Of a DNA stretch of 64,000 bases, positions 52,749 to 63,740 are shown in pieces. The translations under genes were made by a program, and so were the position numbers. The stretch comes from Haematobia irritans (Eukaryota > Arthropoda > Insecta > Diptera > Muscidae). The DNA is taken from assembly GCF_050003625.1 (NCBI RefSeq), contig NC_134398.1:85003983-85067982 (forward strand). The letters run 5' to 3'. Under the pieces are notes generated by a model. That model saw only the letters and a list, made by a program, of their open reading frames with translations, searched no databases and was not told where the DNA came from. Numbering within the stretch: position 1 is the stretch's first letter; every line of letters begins with the position of its first letter.

Positions 52749-53681
52749 AAGGGTGATTCTTTTGAGGTTAGGATTTTCATGCATTAGTATTTGACAGATC
52801 ACGTGGGATTTCAGACATGGTGTCAAAGAGAAAGATGCTCAGTATGCTTTGACATTTCATCATGAATAGACTTACTAACGAGCAACGCTTGCAAATCATT
52901 GAATTTTATTACCAAAATCAGTGGCAGAAAATCCGCTTTTTTATCGACAAATTTTGTTCAGCGATGAGGCTCATTTCTGGTTGAATGGCTACGTAAATAA
53001 GCAAAATTGCCGCATTTGGAGTGAAGAGCAACCAGAAGCCGTTCAAGAACTGCCCATGCATCCCGAAAAATGCACTGTTTGGTGTGGTTTGTACGCTGGT
53101 GGAATCATTGGACCGTATTTTTTCAAAGATGCTGTTGGACGCAACGTTACGGTGAATGGCGATCGCTATCGTTCGATGCTAACAAACTTTTTGTTGCCAA
53201 AAATGGAAGAACTGAACTTGGTTGACATGTGGTTTCAACAAGATGGCGCTACATGCCACACAGCTCGCGATTCTATGGCCATCTTGAGGGAAAACTTCGG
53301 AGAACAATTCATCTCAAGAAATGGACCGGTAAGTTGGCCACCAAGATCATGCGATTTGACGCCTTTAGACTATTTTTTGTGGGGCTACGTCAAGTCTAAA
53401 GTCTACAGAAATAAGCCAGCAACTATTCCAGCTTTGGAAGACAACATTTCCGAAGAAATTCGGGCTATTCCGGCCGAAATGCTCGAAAAAGTTGCCCAAA
53501 ATTGGACTTTCCGAATGGACCACCTAAGACGCAGCCGCGGTCAACATTTAAATGAAATTATCTTCAAAAAGTAAATGTCATGGACCAATCTAACGTTTCA
53601 AATAAAGAACCGATGAGATTTTGCAAATTTTATGCGTTTTTTTTTTAAAAAAAGTTATCAAGCTCTTAACAAATCACCCTT
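52749..53681 (+). mobile_element. DD41D mariner, internally deleted, copy 2
   Basis: 933 bp, tips AAGGGTGATTC and AAATCACCCTT, TA at 52747-52748 and 53682-53683. Inserted in TIR-1: joining both sides restores the sequence TTAATATA..GTACAATGTAATG seen at 50328-50345. Opposite orientation to 42990-43923 and nearly identical. Confidence 0.92.
52862..53574 (+). pseudogene. DD41D mariner transposase with internal deletion, copy 2
   Basis: ATG at 52862 begins the normal N-terminus. At about 52915-52925 (CAAAATCAG|TGGCAG) the sequence jumps into the catalytic domain in a different frame and reaches a stop at 52981-52983. The catalytic half is open at 52921-53574, and its 217 codons give the same protein as copy 1, residue for residue. 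The three Asp are in FSDEAHF, FQQDGAT and PLDYFLW. Confidence 0.9.
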
Positions 53682-55043
53682 TAGTACAATGTAATGTTGA
53701 ACATTTTTTTCGGAATCTTCCGAACATATGTAGAATGTATGTAAAAAAAAAAAACTTTGGTCGAAGCAGGGATCGAACCCACGACCCTTGGCATGAGAGT
53801 CAGACGTAGCAACCACTGCTCCACGGTGCCAAACTAAATGTTTGTTTCTGTTAAATAAACTTTGTTTATTCGGTTCGTGGGCGCCGCAAGCTATGCTATA
53901 TAAATATAACTTATATGGATATTTATCTATTGATGACCATAACAGGTACATAGCTCAGTGGTTAGTGTGTTGGCTTACAAAGTGCATGGTCCGCGGTTCG
54001 ATTCTCCGTCCAGGCGAAAGGTAAAAAAATTTTAAAAATTTATAAAATCGTATAATTTCTTCTACATTGTTTGTATTACAGAAAAAGGTGTTAAGAACTA
54101 AAAATCTTCGTGGAAGTGAGAAAGATGTGAGGGAAAATGCAATTAGCCAGAAATTTTTTTTTTTTTGAGTTAGTCTTTATGAAATTGTTTTTACATCCTG
54201 GAAAAGAATAAACGTTTATCACAAAAAGTATATACTTTTCTTCCAAATACACTTCCTTACAGCGAAAAGCAAATGAGAAACGAACTTTGTTTGTCTAAAA
54301 TTTCGTTTGGGAGGAAAGAATTATTTTTTTGCGTGTATACCCCCATCCTATGGTGGAGGGTATAACAAACAAGTGAGTAATGTAGAATGTCGGGCGAGGC
54401 CGACTATATCATACCCTACGTTAATATACGTTAATAATTAATTAATATTGATTCCATTATTAAAAAAAAATCGTTCAATTAATGTGGGTAATAAATCCAA
54501 ATTTGTGAAAATATGGCAATATATTTATGTAAGAGCTACATGTAAGTCTAAATACGATCGGCTAATACATGTACATTTGAAATTTGAGCAACATTGGTTA
54601 ATAAGAGTATTATGGCCCAATTTGGGAAAATCGATCGATGAATATATAAAATCTGAACCGATTTTGATGATATTTTCCAGATTTGGTTGATACCACAGAA
54701 GATTACTTTGTGCTAAATTTGAGTAAGATCGGTTAATAAATAAGACTATTTTAGGAAAATCGGGCGATAAATATATATGGGAGCTATATTTAAATCGGAG
54801 CAGCTTTCCATGATTTTTTGCACACATAGTTAGTACTGTAGAAGATTCGAGTAAGCCAGATTTGAGTAAGATCGGTTGATAAATATGGTTTATGGGAGCT
54901 ATAGGTAAATCTGGACAGATTTCGATAATTTTTCGCACATATAGTAAGTACTATAGAAAATTAGATTTGGCCAATTTTGATTTAGATCGATTGATAAATA
55001 AGGGAGTTATGGCCAAAAGTGGGAAAAAAGGGCGATACATATA

Positions 55044-56348
55044 CAGTGATGTTCAAAACATTTGCAACCACATTCCCTGTTGAAAATAAACCGTATTTAT
55101 AATGAAAATAAAAATATTAAAAACAAAATTTTAATGCAGTGCTGTTGCTTATTAAGTCAATTTTAAAGATTCGAAGAAATAACGGAACTAACTATAAAGA
55201 TTTTTGATAATTTATATATTTTTTTAAAAAATGAGAGTTTTCGCCTTTTCAAAACATTTGCAACTAATATTAACGATAAATGTTAATAGTTGATACTATA
55301 GCCATACCGTTTGATTACTTGTGCGCAATTTTTTTTCCATTGGTTAGGATCAAATGGTCAATGATATCCTATGGTTATGGTTCAAATAGATTTCGTAAGC
55401 CTTTTGCAAAAATTTCGCGGCCAACAACTTGTCCAGAAAAATACCTCCAGACCCTAATATTGGCCCCACCATGATTGACGTAACTTTTCGTATTTCTTGG
55501 ATTACGGCTTTCCTTGCAGTCTTCGTACTAAATTTCTATCATCCAATCAATGCAAGTTAAATTTTGCTCCTGAGGTCATTTAAGACATTTTTGTGAACAT
55601 TGAAGGCGCGATAACCTAATAAGTGATTTTTGACATTTTTGTATAATGGCACTCCGATTTCCAATGCTCTATCTCTGATCGTTATGGTAGATATACCCAG
55701 TTGAATTTAATTTTTGACTTCTTTCGATGATATTTGATTGAATTGTTGCATAGTTCTTTTGATCTTCTTTTGGCGTAGTCTTAGGTTTTTTCTACCCCAG
55801 TGTACAGTTTTGGTGCATCCAATGTTTATAACTCGAGACGCAGTTGGTTTTTGCACATTGTACTCTTCCGAAATTCGTTTTTGTGATACCTCAACTTTAA
55901 AATCATCGATATTTTGCTTTTTATTATGTTGATTATGCTTATTGCCGGTAATTTTATCGAATTATTAAAAAAATAGGACATAAAGGCCTATGGCGATCAG
56001 TTTGTGACCAAATTTAGCAATGAACTTAACGATATTCCTACAATGCCATTTTTGTACGTTTAATCCATCTTCTTATAGGTCCTTATAACTATTACAGGTA
56101 AAAAATACAAAAAATAATGCCCTTAAAGAAGAAAATAATAAAGGTTTTGAACAGGTCGAATCATACGATTCTTTACCTTTCGTGAAATATAAATTTTTAA
56201 TAACATCCCATTCATTTTCCCAATTAGAATTTGGAAATACCACTCAATAACGATTATTTTTAAGTGAAACAAAAAAGTTATTACTATGGGAGATATACCT
56301 AGATTAAGTTCATGGTAGGGCTAGTTGCAAATGTTTTGAACAGCACTG
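55044..56348 (-). mobile_element. Tc1-like transposon, decayed
   Basis: 25-bp inverted ends CAGTGATGTTCAAAACATTTGCAAC and its complement (one mismatch), TA at 55042-55043 and 56349-56350. 1305 bp, the usual size. It interrupts the hairpin-ended repeat. The transposase is on the minus strand and broken. Confidence 0.85.
55440..55960 (-). pseudogene. Tc1-like transposase relic
   Basis: Minus-strand translation gives VSQKRISEEYNVQKPTASRV, a helix-turn-helix-like stretch, then KIKRTMQQFNQISSKEVKN and IQLGISTITIRDRALEIG, the pattern of the second DNA-binding half of Tc1 transposases, and further on VTSIMVGPILGSGG near the place of the catalytic-core W-G-C/S block. In-frame stops separate the parts. 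The Asp-Asp-Glu residues cannot be placed with confidence. Confidence 0.55.
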
Positions 56349-56540
56349 TATATGGAAACTATATCTACATCCGAAACGGTTTTGATGAAATTTTGCACCA
56401 AGGGCTAGATCGACTAAGGAGGTGATTCTGAGTCAATCGATATATATTTTATGAGGTCTAAAATCAATATTTCTGGTAGGCACATTTTTTGGCAGATCAA
56501 AGTTATTATACCCTGACCACTATGTGGTTTAGGGTATAAT

Positions 56541-57019
56541 TATAAATATAATTGTAGGATTTGACTGCTAGGGTCTTAAGCTTTTATCCAGCATAAACTT
56601 TTCATGTTTACATTGCTTAGTAATTAATGTGAACTATTTGCAAACTGTGACTCGACGAACATACGTAAACTAAGTACTTTTTGTAATAGTGTGATTTAAT
56701 AACAATTAACCTAATAAATAAATATAAAATTAAAATATTTAAATTAACATAAAAAAATTATAAATTTAAAATTAAAAAAAAACAAGAACTTTGTATCCCC
56801 AGTCTTCAACAATAAAGAAATAAATAAATGTGTGTAAGTATGGTCCATTATTGATGACTAACGAAAGAAATGATTTTTTATCAAGGAAATATCTCTTTCA
56901 AATGAAGTAAATGTCTTCGAGAAAATCCGCGGATTTCTTGAAAAATGATTGATGAGGATTGACCTTGAAAAATGAAGCGGCTTCGGAGCAGAGGTGGAGA
57001 ACCCGTATTTCCCAGCCTA
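56541..57019. other. no gene recognised
   Basis: AT-rich sequence with AATTTAAAATTAAA words. No repeat from the window and no credible frame. Confidence 0.35.
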
Positions 57020-59191
57020 CACAGATAAAAATAAGTTTGAGAACCAATAACTTTTGTTGGAAAACCAATAACAAAATTTGTTAATTTTCCTGCAACAAAC
57101 TAATTTGTACTTTTTATAACCATTATTACAAAAAAGTTGTTAGCAATCGTTACCATCAGAAGGCAACAAATAATTTGTGTTCTCAATAACATAATTTGTA
57201 AGTAATTTGTTGAGCATCCAACAGTACAAAATATTTGTTGTTGAACGTTACGTTTAATCCTCAACAAATATTTTTGAATTTGAACGAAAAAAATTGTGTG
57301 TGGTTTGTTGGAGTCTATCAATGACCTGTAACAAATTTATTGGTGTATTGACAAAAAATTGGTGTATTGAAAAAAAAAAAAAACATAGAAGGAATATGAT
57401 CAAAATGCTATTTTTGGACGGGGAACATGTAACATTTTTGTGTCGAAAATCCTATACTCAGTTTTGTAAATGTATGACGATTTTAAATTTGAGTATTCCA
57501 GGGTCTAGCAAGCATTTTGACAACTTTTTGCCCAGTGATATATATTCTAGTTAATTAGAATTGTAATAACTCCAATCCCGATATTAATATGGTTTTATTA
57601 ATTATCTAATACAACAAACATATAAGAAACTACCAAATTGAGAAATATAAATTTTTCACAGACATTTATAGACGCTTTTCAGTATTCTCTAATGAATGAG
57701 CTCTTTGCTTGCTATCATACACGTGTATGTGCTCACGCACAGAAAAAACATGTTTGGACATGGTTGCCGCATCCATTTAATGCTTATTTAGAGTATTTAA
57801 TTGTCGCGAAAACCATGTATTTTGTCTTTGTAAAAATAATTTTCGAGCGGAGAAAAATATATGTTGGCAATAAGCATTTAAATGGTTCTCAAATGCCGCA
57901 AACATGTTCTATTATTTAAATGATAGAATTTGAGACCATTATATGGTCAGGAAAATCATGTACCTGACCATTCAATTTTTTTTACTTTTTTGCAAAGAAA
58001 AAAGTATTTTTATAGTTTACGTATAGATATGTCTACAAGCATTACATGGCCATAAAGACCATGTACATTGTTTTCGTGACCATTTAATTTTTTAATTTTT
58101 TTGCAGCGACAAGAATTTTATAAAAACATTGAGCAGGTACACACGATTTTCATTTTGCGCGTCAGTCGTGTGTTGATTGTTTCTTGGAATGGACGGAGAA
58201 TACGGATTTACTGTGTTTTGTGTTAATTTATTTATTCAGAAGTGACACTTGGTTTTATGTGAAGACAAAAAAGGAAAGTGTAATTGAAAAAATGTACCTG
58301 GTTTTTGTTCTGCATTTTGACATATGGTATAATTTATTTTTATTTGCAGTTATATGATGTCTGTGTTTGTACATTTGATGGGCACGAAGTAAATATGGAA
58401 TGATTTCTTATTGTTGAAATTGAACCAAACTAGAGTGTGTAAAAATATGTGAAGTTTGCTTGCACAACATTATAAATACAAATAAACAATGAATTAGTTT
58501 ATAAATAAATAAAAACAAATAAATAAAGTTGATTTTGTGTTTTCTTTTCTCAAGTGGCGTCCTTTTTTCGACGACGAAAAAAGTTTTTTCATAAAAATCA
58601 AAACATTTTAGGTTGTGACCATGTTCTTTTAACTAGAAGAAAAACATTTTTGACGAATAACATAACATTTTAGATCGTGACCATTGTCTTTTAATGGAAA
58701 CAAAATTCTTTTTATCAATATAATAACATTTTAGATGAGGACAATTGTATTTTTCTTAGAACCATGTTCACAGAGCCAACATGGTTGCAGGTTAAAATGT
58801 TACATGGTCGCCGCAAAAATAGCTGCTATCATATTATTTTGCTCTTCGAATATGATTGTGGCAATCATGTTTCTTCTCTGCGTGCTCATACTCATTTTGT
58901 TCTAACGGTATTCTTCGCATACTTCTTTTAGCTTTCGTACATATTCTCAGCGATGTGCGTAACCAGTCTTGTATTTTTGTTTTTGTTTTCATGTCGATAG
59001 AGTCAACTATTTTCGCAACAAAACAATTTGTTGAAAATTCAGAATATTTCTATTATTTCCTCTGTCAAGCATCTACAACACACATTTCAACAACAAATGC
59101 CTCATATTCAATAGACAAATTTGTTGAGCATCAGCAGATTTTACATACAAATAAAGTTGTTAATATTTATTTGCAGTTATTTTTTTGTGTG
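57020..59191 (-). mobile_element. TIR-2 element, reverse, split by a TIR-5-tipped element
   Basis: Tips CACAGATAAAAATAAG and ATTTTTTTGTGTG, TA at 57018-57019 and 59192-59193. It is the inverted partner of 6845-9649 and carries no hairpin-ended element; instead it has a 1.15-kb insertion at 57734-58884. About 1.02 kb without the insertion. Confidence 0.75.
57734..58884. mobile_element. 1.15-kb element with TIR-5-like tips and unmatched interior
   Basis: Tips CACGCACAGAAAAAACATG and CATGTTTCTTCTCTGCGTG. Flanked by CT (57732-57733, 58885-58886), or by GTGCTCA if the tips are trimmed. The empty site is seen at 8887-8901 in the TIR-2 partner. The outer 250-300 bp on each side are fold-back 'ACCATGTACATTG'-type words; the middle (about 58100-58560) is different and non-repetitive, with a start-codon context GGAATGGACGGAGAATACG and acceptor-like TTTTTTTGCAGCGAC and TTTATTTGCAGTTATATG. 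This may be captured host sequence. Confidence 0.65.
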
Positions 59192-59234
59192 TATGAAACA
59201 ACATCAAAAACGAAGTGTGTGTTTTCGAAAAACT

Positions 59235-59770
59235 AGAGTCAACATGGTGATCAAAATCGAGTTTCCTACTCAAGACCAAGACATCTCATTTCAGTAACGA
59301 AGGAGATTCTATAACCATTGACTTTTGTATTCAACTCTTCTTCATCATTTGTATGATAAAAGAACATAGCTCTGGATTTAGAGTTATTTATAGCAAAATC
59401 ATTATCACAAACCCACCGAATAACATGCTCCAAAACATGATTAGTATTTATCTCAAGTTGTAAAGTGGATATCATCCGCATAAAGAAACGGAAAACATTC
59501 ATTCAATTGGAAACGAAACAAAAATATCATTCACATATAATATAAATAGCAAAGGTCCAAGAACAGATACTTGTGGGACACCACTAGAAATATGTCTAAT
59601 TTCTGAATTAACACCACGCACAGAGACAAATTGTGATCGCCCAGATAAATACCTTGAGATAAGTCTGCAGGCAGTATCAGAGAAATGAAACTGAGTTCGA
59701 AGTATTTGAATTAATTTCGAATGGTTCACCCTGTCTAATGCCCTTGATCATCCTCTCTCTTTAAGTAGTT
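59235..59770 (-). pseudogene. non-LTR reverse transcriptase fragment
   Basis: Minus strand: SRALDRVNHSKL (block with the first catalytic Asp), RYLSGRSQFVSVRG, SGVPQVSVLGPLLFILYVND, then in another frame VIRWVCDNDFAINNSKSRAM and EMRCLGL. These are consecutive reverse transcriptase blocks of a LINE. The stretch expected to hold the catalytic ADD is disrupted at the frame change near 59500. Endonuclease and 3' end are missing. Distinct from the 23.4-kb LINE; clade not resolved. Confidence 0.8.
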
Positions 59771-59841
59771 CTTCTTGGGTCACCAGAACGTAAATTTTTT
59801 AAATCTAAAATCGACCGTAAATTTTTTCAGCCATTCGTTAC

Positions 59842-60000
59842 ACAGAAAAAAATTCCATGGTTGAACTAACGCTAAATTTAATTATTTTCTGCGAAGTTTT
59901 CCACACCCCAATGAAATTTTCATTTTTTAAGTATACCTCAAACATTTTATTAACTAAACATGGGTGTAAAGTTCAATTAACGTGCACATAAGTTTAATAA
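59842..60000 (+). repeat. short dispersed repeat (partner at 49660-49820)
   Basis: CACAGAAAAAAATTCC, 'GAACTAACGCTAAATTT' and 'AAACATGGGTGTAAAGTTCA' match 49660-49820 in order. Tip style is like the TIR families. Confidence 0.5.
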
Positions 60001-60129
60001 GAACTCAAGCAAATGAACATTTTCGTACGGTTTCCAAAAATAGTAATAATGAAATACTGTATGGTTAAAATGGTCATGATTTGGCGTCAATGATTTTCTT
60101 CTTTACTTTTTGTTCAATTTTTCTTCTGC

Positions 60130-60374
60130 AGTTCACGAGATATCGTGTCAAGTTGAGCTTAGTCCAGAATTTTTTTCTTTCATGTTATGATAGCAATTTT
60201 CAAGTCAAATCACTTAATTATAAGGACAACACGACTTCATTGAAAAGTTTTTCGATTTTGCACATGGAAAAAAATTTTATATTAGAGACATGCGTCTTCT
60301 AAGCTAAGCAAAATTTGTATTCATATTTTAAGAACATGAAATCTTTGGTCTTACGACAATATTTTTTCAGTGTA
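60130..60374 (+). repeat. TIR-4 right part
   Basis: 'AAGTCAAATCACTTAATTAT', 'AGGACAACACGACTTCATTG' and the end CGACAATATTTTTTCAGTG match the last third of 5325-5981. Confidence 0.65.
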
Positions 60375-60815
60375 CTCTTTTTAGAGTTGTGACAGTGAAA
60401 TGAAAACATTGGGGAAACAGTGAAAAATTAAACAGTAAGATCTATAAAAACAAAGTTTGGTTCCTCTTTATTAATGAGTAGTCCAAGAGGAGTTGACGGA
60501 TAATTTCGAAAATAAAAGCGGACACTGAGTTCGGGTTTTGCCACTAAAATTATTTCTCATTTTAGCGGCAAAACTCGAATCGGTAAAACCAGAATAACTT
60601 TATAATTTTTTCGGCAAATTGTATTATAACTTGGTGGGAAATGATCCAAAGCAACAATTGAATAAGTTTATTTTCTTTAAAATAAATTATTAATGAAAGC
60701 AAGCAATTGTTCAAACCTAAATAAATTTGTGTTGGTTGTAAAATTGTTGTTTAGAATTTAAATATAACGTGCTTCTGAATGGTTATCGTTAACTTTAGGA
60801 TTCGATGGAAAAATA
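60375..60815 (-). repeat. composite repeat, third copy, reverse
   Basis: 'TTTTTAGAGTTGTGACAGTG', 'AAGTTTGGTTCCTCTTTATT' and 'GTTTATTTTCTTTAAAATAA' are the reverse of the shared tail at 1200-1605 and 12110-12530, at greater divergence. Confidence 0.55.
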
Positions 60816-61520
60816 TTTATATATATATACTCGACTTCAAGTTCTACTCTTGTAAGAGTTTTTGAATTTCTTCGAATATTTCAAACTTGTATACAAAAAC
60901 CTTTTTTTGTTACAAAATTTTTATTTTTGCAATAAAAAAATAATATATGATTTGAACTCAGTCCATTTCATTTATATCAAGCACTGTTCTTTTCTGACTT
61001 TAAGTATTTTATAAGACACACTTTACAGTTTCGTAGTAAAAATTTAATATAGTAGTATGTAATGTTGAACACCTTTTCGCTATATTCCGAACGTATCTGG
61101 AATATATGTAAAAAAAAATTTTAAAAAATTAGTGTCGGTCGAAGCAGGGATCGAACTCAGGACACTTGGCATGCAAGGGGGACGTACCAACAACTGCTCC
61201 AAGTCGCCAACAAATGTGTGTTTAACAATGTTATGTTTTCATCGGCTCGTGGGCGCCGCAAGCTATGCTATATAAATATAACTTATAACGATAATTATCT
61301 CTTGATGACCATAACAGCTACGTAGCCCAGTTGATAGTGTACAAACTGTGTGGTCCGCTGTTCGAATCCCCGTCCGGGAAAAGGTAAAATTTAAAAAAAT
61401 TATAAAATTGAATAATTTCTTCTACAATGTTTGTATTACAGAAAAAGGTGCTAAGAACTAAAAAAACTCGTGGAAGTGAGAAAAATGTGAGGGAATATAC
61501 ATTAGACAGAAAAAAATTTT
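60816..61520 (+). repeat. TIR-1 copy joined to TIR-6
   Basis: The body matches 50087-50985, with tRNA-like modules at about 61136-61212 (minus) and 61316-61378 (plus, B box GTTCGAATCCC). The left tip is degraded, and the right end passes directly into TIR-6 at about 61525, the same junction as at 655 and 11467, here in the other orientation. Confidence 0.6.
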
Positions 61521-61524
61521 GGAG

Positions 61525-61851
61525 CACAATCTTCTTTGGGAGAAAATTCTTTTAAGCATATAATATTTTTGGGTTCAAAATGTTTCCAAACATATTATAT
61601 GTTCACATAATAACATATAGTTTTTTGGAAGACAACATTATTGAATTAGGATGGAAAAATACATAATGTTTGGAACTTGGACTACCCAAACATATTATGT
61701 TGTTTAGACCAATATGCTTTCAAATATATTATATATTGGAAGAAATCAAATATATAAATGTTTGGGCAATACCCAAAAATGTATATGCTTGAAGCAAAAT
61801 GTGTTTGGGAGTATATGTTACAGAAGCGATTTTTTTTTTTGTGGGTGTAGA
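61525..61851 (-). repeat. TIR-6 element, reverse
   Basis: ATATTATATGTTCACATA and AAACATATTATGTTG fold-back words, ending AGCGATTTTTTTTTTGTGGGTG and TA. It is the longest reading of this family here, and gives the other tip of the chimera. Confidence 0.6.
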
Positions 61852-61859
61852 ACAGTTGA

Positions 61860-63740
61860 AAAAAATCATAAATTTGTTTTATTTTGTACTGAAGTGTGTG
61901 GAATAACAAAATCAACCGTTGCATCGAGTATGTGCCTGTTACCACCACGTGTTAAATGCATATATTCCATTATGTTGACATAGGGTATTGCTATCCATAT
62001 TGGCAATTGAAATTTAAACTCTCTGGGTTTTCACACCACAGCCATCTGGCAAGTCTAAACTCGCCACGATGAGATGGAAAGAAGTAAATAAAACCACAAG
62101 CATCGACACAGATGAGCACTGTTTGTCAATTTCAACTACATTGGCAGAGACGTAGCTCTGCAAGAATAGGTGCAACGTTGCCATGGAGACAAGCATGTCC
62201 AAAACTGGGGAGCCGATTCCAAACTGGGTTGGATAATAATAGCACTAATATTAAATAACAACTATGGCAAAATTGTGTTTACTTTGCCATTGTATGGGTG
62301 TTCGTATTTGAGTTATGCTGGGGCTTACACACGTGCATATGGATATACATACATACAAATTTTTTGTATCTTTTCAAAAGACCGATCAATGGTGTCCGTC
62401 TGTTTTATTCTTTCAATCTTTCTTTTGTAAAAAGCTGCGGTGAATGTTTGTTTGGTAATCATTCATCATCCATCTCCACCATTAGCGGTGGTGACACATC
62501 CGAAGAAGGAGAAAGATAGAAGAGCAGACAACAACAACAACAAGAAAGAGTTACGTTATTGGTGATGTTGGCATTGTTGTTCATGGTATTCTCTCTGCAT
62601 GGTTTATGGCAACGACAGGTGGGGGCCAAAAACACGAGTGCAAATCTTTGTATCCATGATTCAAACTAAGTTGTTAGAGCGTCGTTGAGCTATACAAGTA
62701 CATAAGTATAAATAACCTTATTACTTTTTCAATCATTTATTTATATATATTTATATATTTTTTTTGCATTGAGAATGAGCAAAAAACATAATTGCCTAAA
62801 TCCGCATTCCCTTCACGCGACGCAGGGGGTGATGAGATTTTTTCTTTGTTTTCACAGACACATACTCTGGCACACATCACACGCACATGAAAACAGGTGA
62901 CTGACCTCTCTGCTGACAAGACATCAGAGATGACCCTCTAGTTAGCCGTTTTATTTATTTATGTTTCGATTATAGGCCAAACTCATAAATTCCATATCAT
63001 TTTTGCACTTTATTACAAGTGCCCATTTAATATTTGTGAGGTAAATTTAACACATCTTTGTACATAGAATGCACACCAAACACACACGCACACATCGTCA
63101 GATAATTTCGTAGATTTCTTTGTTGACAATTAAGATACTGTAGTATGGCGATTCACCATGGTGCGGCATCGATGGAGATGATTTTATTTTTATTTTACAT
63201 GCATCCCCCGTGTTGCTGATGTAAATTACAGATATTTTATGGTGTACCTTTGAGATACATACACAGAGAAACAGATGATATTCGACTATTTGTTATTGTA
63301 GTTCTTTTCTTTTATACAATGCAAATGAAAACAATAGTATATACTGTTGTTATTGTTATACTGGTGGTGTATCTCGACAATACTCCGAACCACCATATAC
63401 GCGTCCTCCTTATTCTGCGGCCCGAGCTGAACTGACTACGTATTTCTAGCGGCGCTGATATGTGCTTGGCGCCGGCAGTTTCGTCGCTCAGAGCGAGATA
63501 TTGAGAGCGAATCGCTCTCAATATATCTCTCATACTCTCGCAATCTCCCTCATATAACTTCTAGTGCTGCCAGATTGCTATTGGTTTTTCGAAACAGGGT
63601 ATTTTGGTTTTTCAAGATGGGGATGATAAAACTAACATGCAGTGTTAAAGAATTGCAATTTTCAATAAATTTATCTCGAATATACAATATTATATTATAG
63701 GAGATAAGGGATTAAAGTTGATAAATCGAAAAGTCGAGTT
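61860..63740. other. unassigned, mostly single-copy stretch
   Basis: Less AT-rich than the rest in places. A CAA microsatellite is at 62528-62543 and CA tracts near 62870 and 63070. Several short frames (62170-62430, 62737-62919, 63250-63435) lack motifs. 'CAACGTTGCCATGGAGACAAG' near 62172 and a GC-rich patch at 63410-63480 are notable only for composition. Could be host intron or regulatory DNA. No exon is supported. Confidence 0.3.
63498..63524. repeat. perfect 27-bp palindrome
   Basis: ATATTGAGAGCGA, one A, then TCGCTCTCAATAT: 13-bp perfectly complementary arms. Neighbouring partial repeats CAGAGCGAGATA and ATATCTCTCATACTCTCG extend the theme. Function unknown. Confidence 0.75.

Larger units (their letters stand above)
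52497..54335 (+). mobile_element. TIR-1 element split by a DD41D mariner
   Basis: Tips as at 50087 and TA at 52495-52496 and 54336-54337. Without the mariner (52749-53681) and its TA it is about 904 bp. tRNA-like modules at 53758-53831 (minus) and 53944-54020 (plus). Closely similar to 50087-50985, so both are fairly recent. Confidence 0.8.
50993..54365 (+). mobile_element. hairpin-ended element, copy 3, split by TIR-1
   Basis: Left end AAAACAAGTATATACGGCCG at about 50993, 29-bp array at 51205-51660, four 153-bp units at about 51650-52290, the GGACGGAC tract near 52365-52390, then GACAAAGTTAATA at 52494. It resumes after TIR-1 with TACCCCCATCCTATGGTGGAGGG at 54336-54362. The site matches uninterrupted copies at 8763 and 17823. 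Open frame 51620-52291 is the repeat frame. Confidence 0.75.
54366..56540 (+). mobile_element. third hairpin-ended repeat type, split by a Tc1-like element
   Basis: Starts near AACAAACAAGTGAGTAATG. Repeated units of 'GGGAGCTATATTTAAATC', 'GATTTGAGTAAGATCGGTTG' and 'TTTTGATGATATTTTCC' follow, ending TTATTATACCCTGACCACTATGTGGTTTAGGGTATAA, a terminal palindrome. Pieces 54366-55043 and 56349-56540 join at a TA. The plan (short repeats, AATCGAT tract, palindromic end) matches the 153-bp family, but the sequence differs. Confidence 0.55.

Noticed and set aside
52921..53574. domesticated transposase gene
   Set aside because: The identical frame occurs in the twin copy with TIRs, TA and the same deletion; it is a young non-autonomous mariner, not a host gene.
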